Shown here: positions 51,002-59,333 of the stretch, one piece after another
Layout of the letters: every line of letters starts with the position of its first letter
How positions within the stretch are numbered: position 1 is the first letter of the stretch
Source: 38-11 sp964539975
Lineage (GTDB): Bacteria; Bacillota; Clostridia; Tissierellales; Dethiosulfatibacteraceae
Direction: 5' to 3'
Assembly (NCBI GenBank): GCA_964539975.1
Contig: CAZIKK010000007.1
Span: 41,521 to 105,520 of the forward strand
Length of the DNA: 64,000 nucleotides
Notes under the pieces: generated by a model
Databases searched by the model: none
Seen by the model: only the letters and a program-made list of their open reading frames with translations
What the model was told of the DNA's origin: nothing
Program-made: the position numbers and the translations under genes

Positions 51002-52720
51002 ATGAAGGGATTGAGCATACATGAAGGAATTGCTATCGGAAATGCATGGGTGATCCAAAATGAACCCGTGGAAATACTGATAGAAAAAAACCACTTGGCT
51101 TGCAAACATGAAAAGGCAGAAATGGATAGGTTCAATCGATGTCTAGAAGAAGTCAAGGCGCATTTGAGTCAACTTAAATCCGTTACTGAAGAAACCCTTG
51201 GAGAGGATGAAGCATTAATTTTTGAAGCACAGTTGTGCATACTGAGAGACCCTGTTTTTTATGAAAAAGCGACAGGCAGAATTTTTAATGACAATTGTTC
51301 AGCAGAAAGAGCCGTTTTGTATTGTAAGAATGACATTACAAAAGAATTTGATAAAATCAGTGATGATTTATTGAGAGAAAGACTGAATGATATTCACGAT
51401 GTGATGGATCGATTAATCAGACAACTGCTAGGAATTGAAGTAGGGAGAACACCTAATAATCAGGCCGCTAATGTTTTGGTAACGGAGGATCTCAATCCAT
51501 CTGAGATGATCACTCTTGATGAATCAATTGTGGGGGTTATATTGGAAGAAGGAAGCGCGTCTAGTCATGTTTCAATTATTGCAAGAGCAAAGGAAATTCC
51601 AATGCTCATTGGTGTGAAAGGTGCTTGTCAAAAAATACAATCTGATCAATTGCTGATTTTAGATGGATATGCTGGTGAGATCTTACTGAATCCAGATAAG
51701 AAGGTGGTTCTGGATTTTGAGAATAAAAAGCAAGCTCGCTTTGGCGTGAAAGCTAAATGGTTAGAGGGATTAAAAAACAAAGCAACTGCAACTAAAGACA
51801 ATCATCCAGTGACACTATCTGGAAACATAGGTGTATTTGAGGAAGCTAATCAATTGAGAGCATATGGAGGCAAAGAAGTAGGGCTATTGAGGACTGAATT
51901 GTTTTTCATGAGCCAGAATCATTTCCCGACAGAAACTGAACAAACCACATTCTATAAATCAATGCTTCACTTTTTCTCTCAAGGGGTGAGCATACGAACA
52001 CTGGATATTGGAGGAGATAAGTCATTACCTTATTGTAAAATGCCAAAAGAAAAAAATCCGTTCCTTGGGATGCGTGGAATTCGACACAGCTTGAAACATA
52101 TAGATATTTTCAAGACTCAACTTAGAGCAATTCTTAAGGCCAGTGCTTACGGGAATATTAAAATTATTTTCCCAATGATCACGACAAAAGAAGAAGTGTT
52201 GGAATCAAAGAAAATTTTAGAGAGCTGTATGAATGAATTAGCCATAGAGGGAGTAGCGTTTGATGGAGAGATTCCTATTGGTATTATGATTGAAACGCCT
52301 GGAGCGGTAATGATAGCGGATCTTCTTGCAAAAGAAGTGGATTTTTTCAGTATTGGAACGAACGATTTATGCCAATATACTTATGCGGCTGACAGAATGA
52401 ATCCCGATGTTTCAAATGCTTATCCCTATTATGGCTTGAGTATGTTAAGGTTGATAAATAAAACGATCGAAGAAGCTCGACGTGCCGGGATTCCTGTGAG
52501 TGTTTGCGGGGAAATGTCCAGCAATCCAACTTTAGCGTTGATTTTGATTGGACTGGGAGTCAAGGAATTATCTGTTTTTCCTCAAAGCATTCTTGCGGTA
52601 AAGAAAGCGATAGGAGAATACAATGCGAGGGAGATGGAGGAGCTAGCGAAAAAAATGCTAGTGTTAACCGAGCCTGAAGATGTCCAGCGCTTAATGCGAC
52701 TTTACCAGCCTAGTTGTTAG
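51002..52720 (+). CDS. ptsI: Phosphoenolpyruvate--protein phosphotransferase (PTS enzyme I)
   Basis: A 572-residue soluble enzyme that moves phosphate from PEP to HPr, the first step of PTS sugar uptake. The N-terminus MKGLSIHEGIAIG is typical; the phosphorylated His lies in EEGSASSHVSIIAR. The PEP-binding C-terminal barrel has EVGLLRTELFFM, RTLDIGGDKSLPY, GIMIETPGAV, SIGTNDLCQYT and the Cys in VSVCGEMSSNP. The ATG at 51002 gives the conserved start but its AGGAGAGGAG site lies 12 bases away, a longer spacing than usual. No ptsH lies beside it. The end overlaps the convergent exporter gene by four bases. Confidence 0.95.
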   Translation: MKGLSIHEGIAIGNAWVIQNEPVEILIEKNHLACKHEKAEMDRFNRCLEEVKAHLSQLKSVTEETLGEDEALIFEAQLCILRDPVFYEKATGRIFNDNCSAERAVLYCKNDITKEFDKISDDLLRERLNDIHDVMDRLIRQLLGIEVGRTPNNQAANVLVTEDLNPSEMITLDESIVGVILEEGSASSHVSIIARAKEIPMLIGVKGACQKIQSDQLLILDGYAGEILLNPDKKVVLDFENKKQARFGVKAKWLEGLKNKATATKDNHPVTLSGNIGVFEEANQLRAYGGKEVGLLRTELFFMSQNHFPTETEQTTFYKSMLHFFSQGVSIRTLDIGGDKSLPYCKMPKEKNPFLGMRGIRHSLKHIDIFKTQLRAILKASAYGNIKIIFPMITTKEEVLESKKILESCMNELAIEGVAFDGEIPIGIMIETPGAVMIADLLAKEVDFFSIGTNDLCQYTYAADRMNPDVSNAYPYYGLSMLRLINKTIEEARRAGIPVSVCGEMSSNPTLALILIGLGVKELSVFPQSILAVKKAIGEYNAREMEELAKKMLVLTEPEDVQRLMRLYQPSC

Positions 52721-53622
52721 GAAGGACTTGGATCAACAGGATGGTTCAACATAGCGTCTAAGGATTTGAGATTTTCGACAACTCTAGTCAGGTGATAATT
52801 GTAAACAAAATCCACATCTGCATTAGAAGTATTGGCAGAGGTGGTTATTTTTTTGCGAAAAAAAGACTCGATCAAAACTTTGTTATTATCATTGATGATA
52901 GGAGAAGTGTGAAAAGACGTGATGATGCTTAAATGATTGTACGTGTTTTCAAACAATACGAAGATTCTTTTGAAATCTATTTGGGTTTCTTGCTTGCTGG
53001 AATGAAGCTTCAGCTCTTTTCTCAAAATTTCATAGTTGTCTTCTATTTTTATCAAATCCTTTCTAAGCTTTTCAGGATGAACATCATGGTGTTGCCATAT
53101 AATGATTTCCAGCATGTCTTTAAGTGCTTGGTAGGTTCTTATCATGGAAGAGACGACTTTTTTGGTGACATTATGAGGCAATACAAAGTAATTCACCAAT
53201 GTACCAATGGTCAAGCCTAGCAGGGTGTCAAAGGATCGGTAGAGGACATAGTAAAACTGGTTCCCGCTTTCATAATGCAAACCAATAGAAAGAAAAACCA
53301 TCGCTGAAATTTTTATGGACTCTTTCCATCTAAACTGATTACAAATATAAATGACGAGAATTGTTCCAACACCAATTACAATGGGATTGTTTGCAGGAAG
53401 AAAAATCGAGAAAATTAATGCAACCACACCACCTAACAGAGTGCCGTACATTCTATTGCGACCAGCTTTAAAAGATTGAGATACAGAAGACTCCATGGAA
53501 ATTATTGCTGCGATACCAGCAAACAAGGGACTTTCAATATTGAGCAAACTGCCAATGAATAAAGTTATAGTAACTGCAATGGCAGTTTTAATTGTGCGCA
53601 TGCCTAATCTATGTAGTTTCAT
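52717..53622 (-). CDS. Aromatic-acid-exporter-like membrane protein (FUSC/ArAE family)
   Basis: A 301-residue protein with about six N-terminal helices in residues 5-155 (including MRTIKTAIAVTITLFIGSLL and GTLLGGVVALIFSIFLP), the GxxxxG-rich SFKAGRNRMYGTLLGG segment of the family, and a cytoplasmic helical tail from about 160 (VTKKVVSSMIRTYQALKDMLEIII). Related to half of AaeB/YccS-like exporters (DUF939). Substrates are presumably organic acids. The ATG at 53622 follows AAAGGTGG on the minus strand. Converges on ptsI with a four-base overlap. Confidence 0.85.
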   Translation of the reverse strand: MKLHRLGMRTIKTAIAVTITLFIGSLLNIESPLFAGIAAIISMESSVSQSFKAGRNRMYGTLLGGVVALIFSIFLPANNPIVIGVGTILVIYICNQFRWKESIKISAMVFLSIGLHYESGNQFYYVLYRSFDTLLGLTIGTLVNYFVLPHNVTKKVVSSMIRTYQALKDMLEIIIWQHHDVHPEKLRKDLIKIEDNYEILRKELKLHSSKQETQIDFKRIFVLFENTYNHLSIITSFHTSPIINDNNKVLIESFFRKKITTSANTSNADVDFVYNYHLTRVVENLKSLDAMLNHPVDPSPS

Positions 53623-53650
53623 AATGACCACCTTTTACTGGGATGGTCTT

Positions 53651-53679
53651 ATTATACCAACGAGACCTGACTCGGACAA
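53651..53679 (-). promoter_or_regulatory. Promoter of the exporter gene
   Basis: On the minus strand TTGTCC (53679-53674) and TATAAT (53656-53651) are 17 bases apart, about 30 bases upstream of the start codon. Confidence 0.75.
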
Positions 53680-53691
53680 GATGATTCATAC

Positions 53692-53718
53692 TAAACTATT
53701 TTTATAAAATGCCGATCT
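53692..53718 (+). promoter_or_regulatory. Sigma-D (sigma-28)-type motility promoter for cheC-cheD
   Basis: TAAA (53692-53695), exactly 15 bases, GCCGATCT (53711-53718), against the established flagellar-sigma pattern TAAA-N15-GCCGATAA. It lies 44 bases before the cheC start codon, upstream of motility-linked genes, which makes a chance match unlikely. Confidence 0.75.
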
Positions 53719-53761
53719 CTAATACGAAGTAAGATTTTGAGCAAAAGACAAGGAGATAAAC

Positions 53762-54385
53762 ATGTATGATGCAAAATACGACAACATTGACAGTGTTCAG
53801 TTAGATGTACTCAAGGAATTGGGAAATATAGGATCAGGTAATGCAACAACCGCCTTATCTGAGATGATTGATAAAGAAATCAATATGTCCGTACCGATTG
53901 TCCGAGTACTGGCATTTAAAGAGATTGCTAATATACTAGGAGGCGCAGAAAAACTAGTTGCGGGAATCATGATGGGGATTAAATGTGATGTAACAGGAAT
54001 GATCATGTTTGTGTTGGAACAGGGAAGCGCACATCATTTGGTAAATATGTTGATGGGAAAAAAATTGGACAGCTTTGAAGATTTTGATGAAATGGATTGC
54101 TCGGCTTTGAAAGAAATAGGCAATATTATATCAGCAGCGTACCTAAATAGTGTTGCAGCGATGACAAATCTAAACATTGTACCTACTATACCTTATTTGT
54201 CTATTGACATGGCAGGAGCTATTTTGAGTGTCCCAGCAATTCAGTTTAGCAAATTAGGAGAAAACGCCTTGTTGATACAGAGCGAGTTTGAAGATGACAA
54301 GTCAAAAGTAACAGGATATTTCATTTTCATACCAGAAGAAGCTGGTTATATAAAGATTATGGAGAGTTTGGGGATTGATATATGA
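53762..54385 (+). CDS. cheC: CheY-phosphate phosphatase CheC
   Basis: A 207-residue CheC/CheX/FliY-family protein. Both phosphatase helices are intact: DVLKELGNIGSGNA with Glu19 and Asn22, and SALKEIGNIISAAYLN in the second half, each a D/S-x3-E-x2-N motif. CheC dephosphorylates CheY-P in the adaptation branch of chemotaxis and binds CheD. The ATG follows AAGGAGA, and its stop overlaps cheD by four bases. It has a sigma-D-like promoter. No other che genes are in the window. Confidence 0.95.
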   Translation: MYDAKYDNIDSVQLDVLKELGNIGSGNATTALSEMIDKEINMSVPIVRVLAFKEIANILGGAEKLVAGIMMGIKCDVTGMIMFVLEQGSAHHLVNMLMGKKLDSFEDFDEMDCSALKEIGNIISAAYLNSVAAMTNLNIVPTIPYLSIDMAGAILSVPAIQFSKLGENALLIQSEFEDDKSKVTGYFIFIPEEAGYIKIMESLGIDI

Positions 54386-54864
54386 ATACAATACTTGTTG
54401 GTATGGGAGACTTGAATGTCTGCAAACATCCTGATTCGCTAAAAACATTAGCCTTAGGATCTTGTGTCGGCATTGCTCTTTATGATCCTTTGACAAAAGT
54501 CAGTGGATTAGCGCATATTATGTTGCCAGATTCGACACTAATTAAAAAAAATTCTAACAAGGCAAAGTTTGCAGACACGGCAATAAAATTGATGATAGAC
54601 AATATGATTCAAATAGGGGCTAGCAAAAGAAGGATTGTTGCAAAACTTGCAGGAGGAGCTCAAATGTTTTCTATCAGTGGAGACAGTGAGTTGATGAATA
54701 TAGGCTCCCAAAATGAAGTGGCTGCTAGAAAAAATCTAATGAATCATGGAATTAGAATAATTGCTTCAGATTGTGGTAAGAATTATGGAAGAACGGTGGT
54801 GCTTTATTCAGAAACAGGAATCTTAGAAGTTAAGAGCATAGGAAAACAATTAAACCATATTTAA
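54382..54864 (+). CDS. cheD: Chemoreceptor glutamine deamidase CheD
   Basis: A 160-residue CheD. The catalytic Cys28 lies in LALGSCVGIALYDP, His45 in GLAHIMLPD and a supporting Thr22 in SLKTLAL, close to the numbering known for the T. maritima enzyme. CheD deamidates receptor glutamines and is titrated by CheC. The ATG overlaps the cheC stop (ATGA). A dyad at 54871-54933 follows. Confidence 0.96.
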   Translation: MNTILVGMGDLNVCKHPDSLKTLALGSCVGIALYDPLTKVSGLAHIMLPDSTLIKKNSNKAKFADTAIKLMIDNMIQIGASKRRIVAKLAGGAQMFSISGDSELMNIGSQNEVAARKNLMNHGIRIIASDCGKNYGRTVVLYSETGILEVKSIGKQLNHI

Positions 54865-54870
54865 TTAATT

Positions 54871-54933
54871 CCCGAATATGTTATAGTTTGAATAGAGTTT
54901 TATAACTTGAATTAACAATAATCAATATTCGGG
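54871..54933. repeat. Nested long-range inverted repeat after cheD
   Basis: CCCGAATAT (54871-54879) and ATATTCGGG (54925-54933) are perfect arms 45 bases apart. The left arm runs straight into GTTATA (54880-54885), which pairs with TATAAC (54901-54906). There is no T tract after it, so it is not a plain terminator. It ends just before the GGGGG ribosome site of a 28-codon frame and could be an mRNA leader or operator. Confidence 0.55.
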
Positions 54934-54940
54934 GGATAAT

Positions 54941-55027
54941 ATGTATGCGACTATAAGAAAAGAAAATACAAAATCACAACAAAACAGTCACCTGATTGGA
55001 AGGCTTGAGGTAGAAGCTGGAGGTTAG
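54941..55027 (+). CDS. Possible 28-residue small or leader peptide
   Basis: ATG at 54941 follows CGGGGGATA by a few bases and opens a 28-codon frame (MYATIRKENT at the start, EVEAGG at the end) closed by TAG. Bases 54972-54987 (ATCACAACAAAACAGT region) inside it are complementary to a downstream AGAATGGCTGTTTTTTTGTGAT stretch, forming a long-loop stem before the fusion gene. The amino-acid content is not enriched for one residue, so classic attenuation is not evident. The product and its expression are uncertain. Confidence 0.35.
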   Translation: MYATIRKENTKSQQNSHLIGRLEVEAGG

Positions 55028-55111
55028 AATGGCTGTTTTTTTGTGATCAAAATAAAAAGGGATCAAGGTTAAGCGTAGTAGAGTGAAAAATCAAAAATTT
55101 TGGAGGCCAAG

Positions 55112-56857
55112 ATGTTTAAGATTGAGTCAATGAATAATAGGATAACCAAAGATGGAATAGAAAAAGTTGTTAATCCTACAATCATTTATGACAACGAAGA
55201 AATGATTCTTGTGGACTGTGGATTTCCAGACACGATTGATCAGTTTGAAACGGAAGCCAAAAGGCTGAACATTGATTTGGAACGGCTAAGTAAAATTGTG
55301 ATTATACATCATGATTACGATCATGTAGGTAGTCTTAGAGCTCTGAAAGAGCGATTTCCAAACGCTCAAACGATCGCATCCAAAACCCAAGCTGAGTATA
55401 TTTCCGGCAAAAAATCACCCTTGAGATTGCAATCGTTAGTTAAAAAAGTGGATAAGTTAAAAGGAAAAGAAAGAGAGCTGGCTCTTCAGATGATTGAGAC
55501 GATTCGATCAGTTGAATACTGCCAAATTGATCGTTGTGTAACAGATAATGAGGAAATATCCAATAATGGCGATGTCATATGCATAGATACTCCTGGACAT
55601 ATGCCAGGGCATATTTCAGTATATATCAGATCATCGAAGACATTGATTTCGGGAGACGCCTTAAACGTGGTTGAAGGTGAGCTGAGCGGAGCAAATCCAG
55701 TATATACATTTGACATGGAAGAGGCAGATCGTTCAATAAAAAAAATGGCAGGTTATGAGATTGATAGGGTTTTTTGTTATCATGGTGGAGAACACAACCA
55801 TGGAAGCCAAAGGGCATTGAATCGATTAGCGTATAAGAGCATCAATCTATGTCTCGTAGGATTTGGAAATGCCAGTCGGGCATTTTGCAAAATACTATTG
55901 GACCATCATGAATCAGTAAAAAACATGACTGGCTATGATGTCAAAGTGACGGCTATTTCAACAAAATCAAAAGGTTCTTTCATTAGCAAAGAGGGAATAA
56001 ATCTAAAGAATGCGATAATGAGCATGGAAAAAAGCAATAGGATACATGAAACAAAGTCACTGGATATTGATACGTACACATTAATTGAACAATCTGGAGC
56101 GGATGTCATGATTGAAATGAGTGCGTTGTCTATAACGGATGGACAGCCTGCCATTAGCCATATTGAAAAAGCATTTGGATTAGGTATGCATGTGATTACA
56201 GCTAACAAAGGGCCCATTGCTTGGAAGTACAAAGCGCTTAAAGAGATAGCTGAAGACAAGAATCTCCAGTTTCTTTATGAGACAACCGTGATGGACGGAA
56301 CACCTGTATTCAATCTAGTAAGATATACATTGCCAGGATGCAAGGTGGAATCATTTAAAGGAATACTCAATTCCACCACCAATTTTGTTCTCGAAGAAAT
56401 GGAAAAAGGCAAGGATTACCAGAGTGCAATCAAACAAGCACAGCTTGAAGGTTTTGCCGAAGCCGATTCGTCATTGGATATCGATGGATGGGATGCGGCT
56501 GCAAAAACCGCTGCTTTAGCCAATGTTTTTTTGGGTGGTGAACTTACGCCACTCGCTATCGATAGACAGGGGATTGGGCATATTACAGCAGAAGACGTCG
56601 ATAATGCCCTTAAAAAGAACAAAAAGATTAAGTTGATATGTGAGGGCTATTCTAAAAATGGTCAAGTAATAGGAAAAGTATCACCTCAACTAATAGATCA
56701 AAGAGATCTGTTTGCAAACATTGATGCGACTTCGTCATTAGTATCCATTAGCACTGATTTGATGGGAGAAATTATGATCATAGAGAAGAACCCTGAAATT
56801 CAGCAGACAGGATATGGAATTTACAGCGACTTGCTGAGGCTATTAAACGACATATAA
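55112..56857 (+). CDS. Metallo-beta-lactamase-fold domain fused to homoserine dehydrogenase
   Basis: A 581-residue single reading frame. Residues 1-240 form an MBL-fold hydrolase: ligands His66, Asp68 (where most families have His), Asp70 and His71 in IIHHDYDHVGS, His163 in DTPGHMPGH, Asp182 in ISGDAL and His224 in CYHGG. From about residue 244 follows a homoserine dehydrogenase: NAD(P) loop LCLVGFGNASRAF, Lys366 in TANKGPIAW, the substrate stretch FLYETTVMDGTPVF and the catalytic EADSSLD/GWDAAAK region (Glu450, Asp461, Lys465). No ACT domain. Homoserine dehydrogenase interconverts aspartate semialdehyde and homoserine; many MBL enzymes open lactones. The ATG follows GGAGG. Confidence 0.85.
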   Translation: MFKIESMNNRITKDGIEKVVNPTIIYDNEEMILVDCGFPDTIDQFETEAKRLNIDLERLSKIVIIHHDYDHVGSLRALKERFPNAQTIASKTQAEYISGKKSPLRLQSLVKKVDKLKGKERELALQMIETIRSVEYCQIDRCVTDNEEISNNGDVICIDTPGHMPGHISVYIRSSKTLISGDALNVVEGELSGANPVYTFDMEEADRSIKKMAGYEIDRVFCYHGGEHNHGSQRALNRLAYKSINLCLVGFGNASRAFCKILLDHHESVKNMTGYDVKVTAISTKSKGSFISKEGINLKNAIMSMEKSNRIHETKSLDIDTYTLIEQSGADVMIEMSALSITDGQPAISHIEKAFGLGMHVITANKGPIAWKYKALKEIAEDKNLQFLYETTVMDGTPVFNLVRYTLPGCKVESFKGILNSTTNFVLEEMEKGKDYQSAIKQAQLEGFAEADSSLDIDGWDAAAKTAALANVFLGGELTPLAIDRQGIGHITAEDVDNALKKNKKIKLICEGYSKNGQVIGKVSPQLIDQRDLFANIDATSSLVSISTDLMGEIMIIEKNPEIQQTGYGIYSDLLRLLNDI

Positions 56858-56955
56858 AAGAATGGTTTCAAACTCTATGCCTAACCAACCAAAGGGATTA
56901 GATTCTTTTAGAGAGGCATGGCAGGATAAATAAAAGCAATAGGAAGGAAAGCAAA

Positions 56956-57771
56956 ATGAGAGCAATTAAAATGATAACTTTTATCATTACAGTGCTATTG
57001 ATACTGGCAACTTGTATCGGGTGTGGTACATCTGAACCAAAGGAAGTGCCTGATTTCCTTGAAGAAAAGGCAGAGTCCGAGCCTGATGATGAAGAAACTG
57101 AACCCAAAAATGACTCTATTACCATAATATTAGATCCTGGTCATGGAGGAGAGAATACAGGGGCAACAGCTGACGTAAATGGCAATGGCATGATTGAATA
57201 TGAAAAAGACTTAAATATGATAGTCGCCAACTATATGTTAGAAATATTAGGACATTATGAAGGCTTGCATGTGACATTGACTCGATATGGAGATGAGGAC
57301 ATAAGCCACGAGGAAAGGGCTGAAATAGCTAAATTATTTGCGAAAGAAACATGGAGCAAAACGGTGGTAATGATCAGTATCCACAACAATGCAAATCCAC
57401 ATACCAATGCAGAGGGTGTGGAAGCTTTTGTCTCTGTTTTTGATGAGAAATATGACTGGATTGCCACTGATTTAGCCTATGAGATGGTTGATGGGATTTC
57501 AGATAATTTCGAATTGTTGAATCGAGGTGTTTTCACCAGGGTTGGAAGACGCCATAATGATTGGTATGGCATCATCAGAAATGGAATTGCAAGAGGTGTG
57601 CCTGTTATCATTTTAGAACAGTGTTTTATGGATAATCCAGACGATGCTCTAAAGGTACTATCAAGCAATGAAAAATTGCATAAACTGGCTGAGACAAATG
57701 TGAGATCAATTGTGGATTTTTTTAGGCTTGAATTAAGAGCGGAATTTCAAATGATAGACGCGTTGGATTGA
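56956..57771 (+). CDS. N-acetylmuramoyl-L-alanine amidase lipoprotein
   Basis: A 271-residue exported hydrolase: signal peptide with lipobox TCIGC, a Glu/Asp-rich linker to about residue 52, then an Amidase_3 domain with zinc ligands in LDPGHGGENTG, Glu in EYEKDLN, SIHNNANPH, and the catalytic Glu in IILEQCFMDNP. It cleaves the amide linking peptide stems to glycan. Unlike the amidase encoded at 6435 it has no SH3b repeats and is membrane-anchored. ATG after GGAAGGAAAG. About 100 bases separate it from the fusion gene; in them I see only a weak ATGCCT/AGGCAT dyad. Confidence 0.93.
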   Translation: MRAIKMITFIITVLLILATCIGCGTSEPKEVPDFLEEKAESEPDDEETEPKNDSITIILDPGHGGENTGATADVNGNGMIEYEKDLNMIVANYMLEILGHYEGLHVTLTRYGDEDISHEERAEIAKLFAKETWSKTVVMISIHNNANPHTNAEGVEAFVSVFDEKYDWIATDLAYEMVDGISDNFELLNRGVFTRVGRRHNDWYGIIRNGIARGVPVIILEQCFMDNPDDALKVLSSNEKLHKLAETNVRSIVDFFRLELRAEFQMIDALD

Positions 57772-57809
57772 TATTTTGAAATCTTCTGGCTTTTTTCGCC
57801 ATAATAATG

Positions 57810-57988
57810 TATAATATACGAGCAGAAAAAAACAAGTGCGCAGCAGTGTCTTGATGGGAAAAACCCCAATCAATAATATCGAGCCAGCGGGATGCTTTTA
57901 AAACAAAAAACGAGTGGAGTATTCGATAAATAAGTAGACTCTGAAGTCTAATGTTTAAAGAACGCATTTGATGCGTTCTTTATTTTGC
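57810..57988 (+). ncRNA. Structured leader or small RNA before the DEAD-box gene
   Basis: A TATAAT at 57810-57815 with no good -35 box may start an RNA near 57822. It can form TTGAT/ATCAA with GGG/CCC (57851-57873), CGAGT-GGAGT-ATTCG (57911-57925) or the alternative TATCGA/TCGATA (57877-57882 with 57923-57928), then TAGACT-CTGA-AGTCTA (57935-57950) and a strong terminator. The helicase start lies 32 bases after the terminator, so an attenuator is plausible; DEAD-box genes are often autoregulated through their leaders. No known riboswitch signature seen. Confidence 0.5.
57957..57988 (+). terminator. Terminator in the DEAD-box leader
   Basis: AAAGAACGCAT (57957-57967), loop TTG, ATGCGTTCTTT (57971-57981), then ATTTTGC. 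Perfect 11-bp stem. Confidence 0.88.
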
Positions 57989-58019
57989 AATCATAATACA
58001 AATCAAAGGAGAACAACTA

Positions 58020-59276
58020 TTGTTATTTGAGAATCTTAACATTACGCAGCCTATTCTGAAGGCTTTAAAATCAGAAGGGTACACAGAACCAACGCTTATT
58101 CAAACAAAAGCGATACCTCCTCTTCTTGAGGGAAGAGATTTACTTGGGTGCGCCCAGACGGGCACTGGAAAAACAGCAGCTTTTGCCATACCCATATTGC
58201 AAGGGTTGTCGGAAGAATACAGAAATAAAAAAGGGAAAAGGCAAATAAAAGCGCTTGTTCTAGCTCCTACAAGAGAGTTGGCAATTCAGATCGGAGACAG
58301 CTTCAAAGCATATGGGAAATACTTGGATTTAAAAACACTGGTCGTCTATGGTGGCGTTTCACAGAACCCACAGACTAGATCGTTAGCTAACGGTGTGGAT
58401 ATACTGGTGGCTACACCTGGTAGATTACTTGACTTGGTCAACCAAAAATACATCCGTTTAGGCCAAGTGACGCATTTTGTGCTAGATGAGGCTGACATGA
58501 TGCTTGATATGGGCATGTTGCCAGATGTAAAAAGAATCATCAAATTGATGCCAGAAAATAGACAGACTATGTTTTTTTCTGCTACAATGCCTGATGAGAT
58601 TGTCAAACTATCAAATTCTATACTGAAAAATCCTATGTCTGTTTCAATCACACCTGTTTCATCGACAGTCAAAGTGATTGAACAATCGGTATACCAGGTT
58701 GACAAAACAAATAAAATCAATCTACTGGTCCATTTGTTGAAAAACAAATCTATTGTTTCGGCTCTTGTCTTTTCAAGAACTAAACACGGCGCAGATAAGA
58801 TCGTCAGATTGCTGTACAAAGCTGGAATTCAAGCACAGGCCATACATGGAAACAAGTCACAGAATGCCAGACAGCTTGCCTTGAATAATTTCAAGGAAAG
58901 AAAGACGAGAATTCTGGTTGCAACCGATATTGCCGCAAGAGGTATTGATATAGAGGAATTGTCACATGTCTTCAACTATGATTTGCCTGAAGTGCCAGAG
59001 ACATATGTGCATAGGATAGGAAGAACCGGACGTGCCGGATTAGGCGGTGTTGCTATCGCATTTTGTGATCAAGAAGAAAAATTGTTGTTGAGAGATATCC
59101 AAAAGCTCACCTCACAATCAATTAAAGTGGTTGGAGATCACCCTTTCCCATGGGATGAAAAATTGCGGTTCACCAATGCCAAACCAGTTACACCAAAGTC
59201 TAGAAGCAGCAAACAGGCCGGTTACAAGAAAAGCAATGTAGGGAAAAAAGAAAAATCCTATTGGAAGAGTCGCTAA
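58020..59276 (+). CDS. DEAD-box ATP-dependent RNA helicase
   Basis: A 418-residue RhlE/CshA-type helicase. The Q motif is GYTEPTLIQTKAIP; Walker A is AQTGTGKT; then PTRELAIQ, TPGRLLD, DEAD in VLDEADMML, SAT in FSATMP, and in domain 2 LVFSRTKHGAD, ATDIAARGIDI and HRIGRTGRAG. The basic, Lys/Ser-rich tail (KSRSSKQAGYKKS) probably binds RNA. Such enzymes unwind short RNA duplexes in ribosome assembly and mRNA decay, often at low temperature. The start is TTG, some bases after AAAGGAG. Preceded by a structured leader with a terminator. Confidence 0.95.
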   Translation: MLFENLNITQPILKALKSEGYTEPTLIQTKAIPPLLEGRDLLGCAQTGTGKTAAFAIPILQGLSEEYRNKKGKRQIKALVLAPTRELAIQIGDSFKAYGKYLDLKTLVVYGGVSQNPQTRSLANGVDILVATPGRLLDLVNQKYIRLGQVTHFVLDEADMMLDMGMLPDVKRIIKLMPENRQTMFFSATMPDEIVKLSNSILKNPMSVSITPVSSTVKVIEQSVYQVDKTNKINLLVHLLKNKSIVSALVFSRTKHGADKIVRLLYKAGIQAQAIHGNKSQNARQLALNNFKERKTRILVATDIAARGIDIEELSHVFNYDLPEVPETYVHRIGRTGRAGLGGVAIAFCDQEEKLLLRDIQKLTSQSIKVVGDHPFPWDEKLRFTNAKPVTPKSRSSKQAGYKKSNVGKKEKSYWKSR

Positions 59277-59333
59277 TTCAGTTATATAATGGAATTAACA
59301 ACACAATGAACAACTGAAAAAGGGGATCAGAAA

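Noticed and set aside
55112..56857. Two adjacent genes (MBL and homoserine dehydrogenase) instead of a fusion
   Set aside because: The frame is continuous with no stop between the domains. I saw no ribosome site at the domain boundary, and the linker is short.
56858..56955. ATGCCT/AGGCAT dyad between the fusion gene and the amidase as a terminator
   Set aside because: The arms are six bases with a loop of over 30 and no T tract follows.
57810..57988. Known riboswitch classes for the DEAD-box leader (c-di-GMP, TPP, SAM, ZTP, guanidine and others)
   Set aside because: None of the conserved core sequences of those classes is present.
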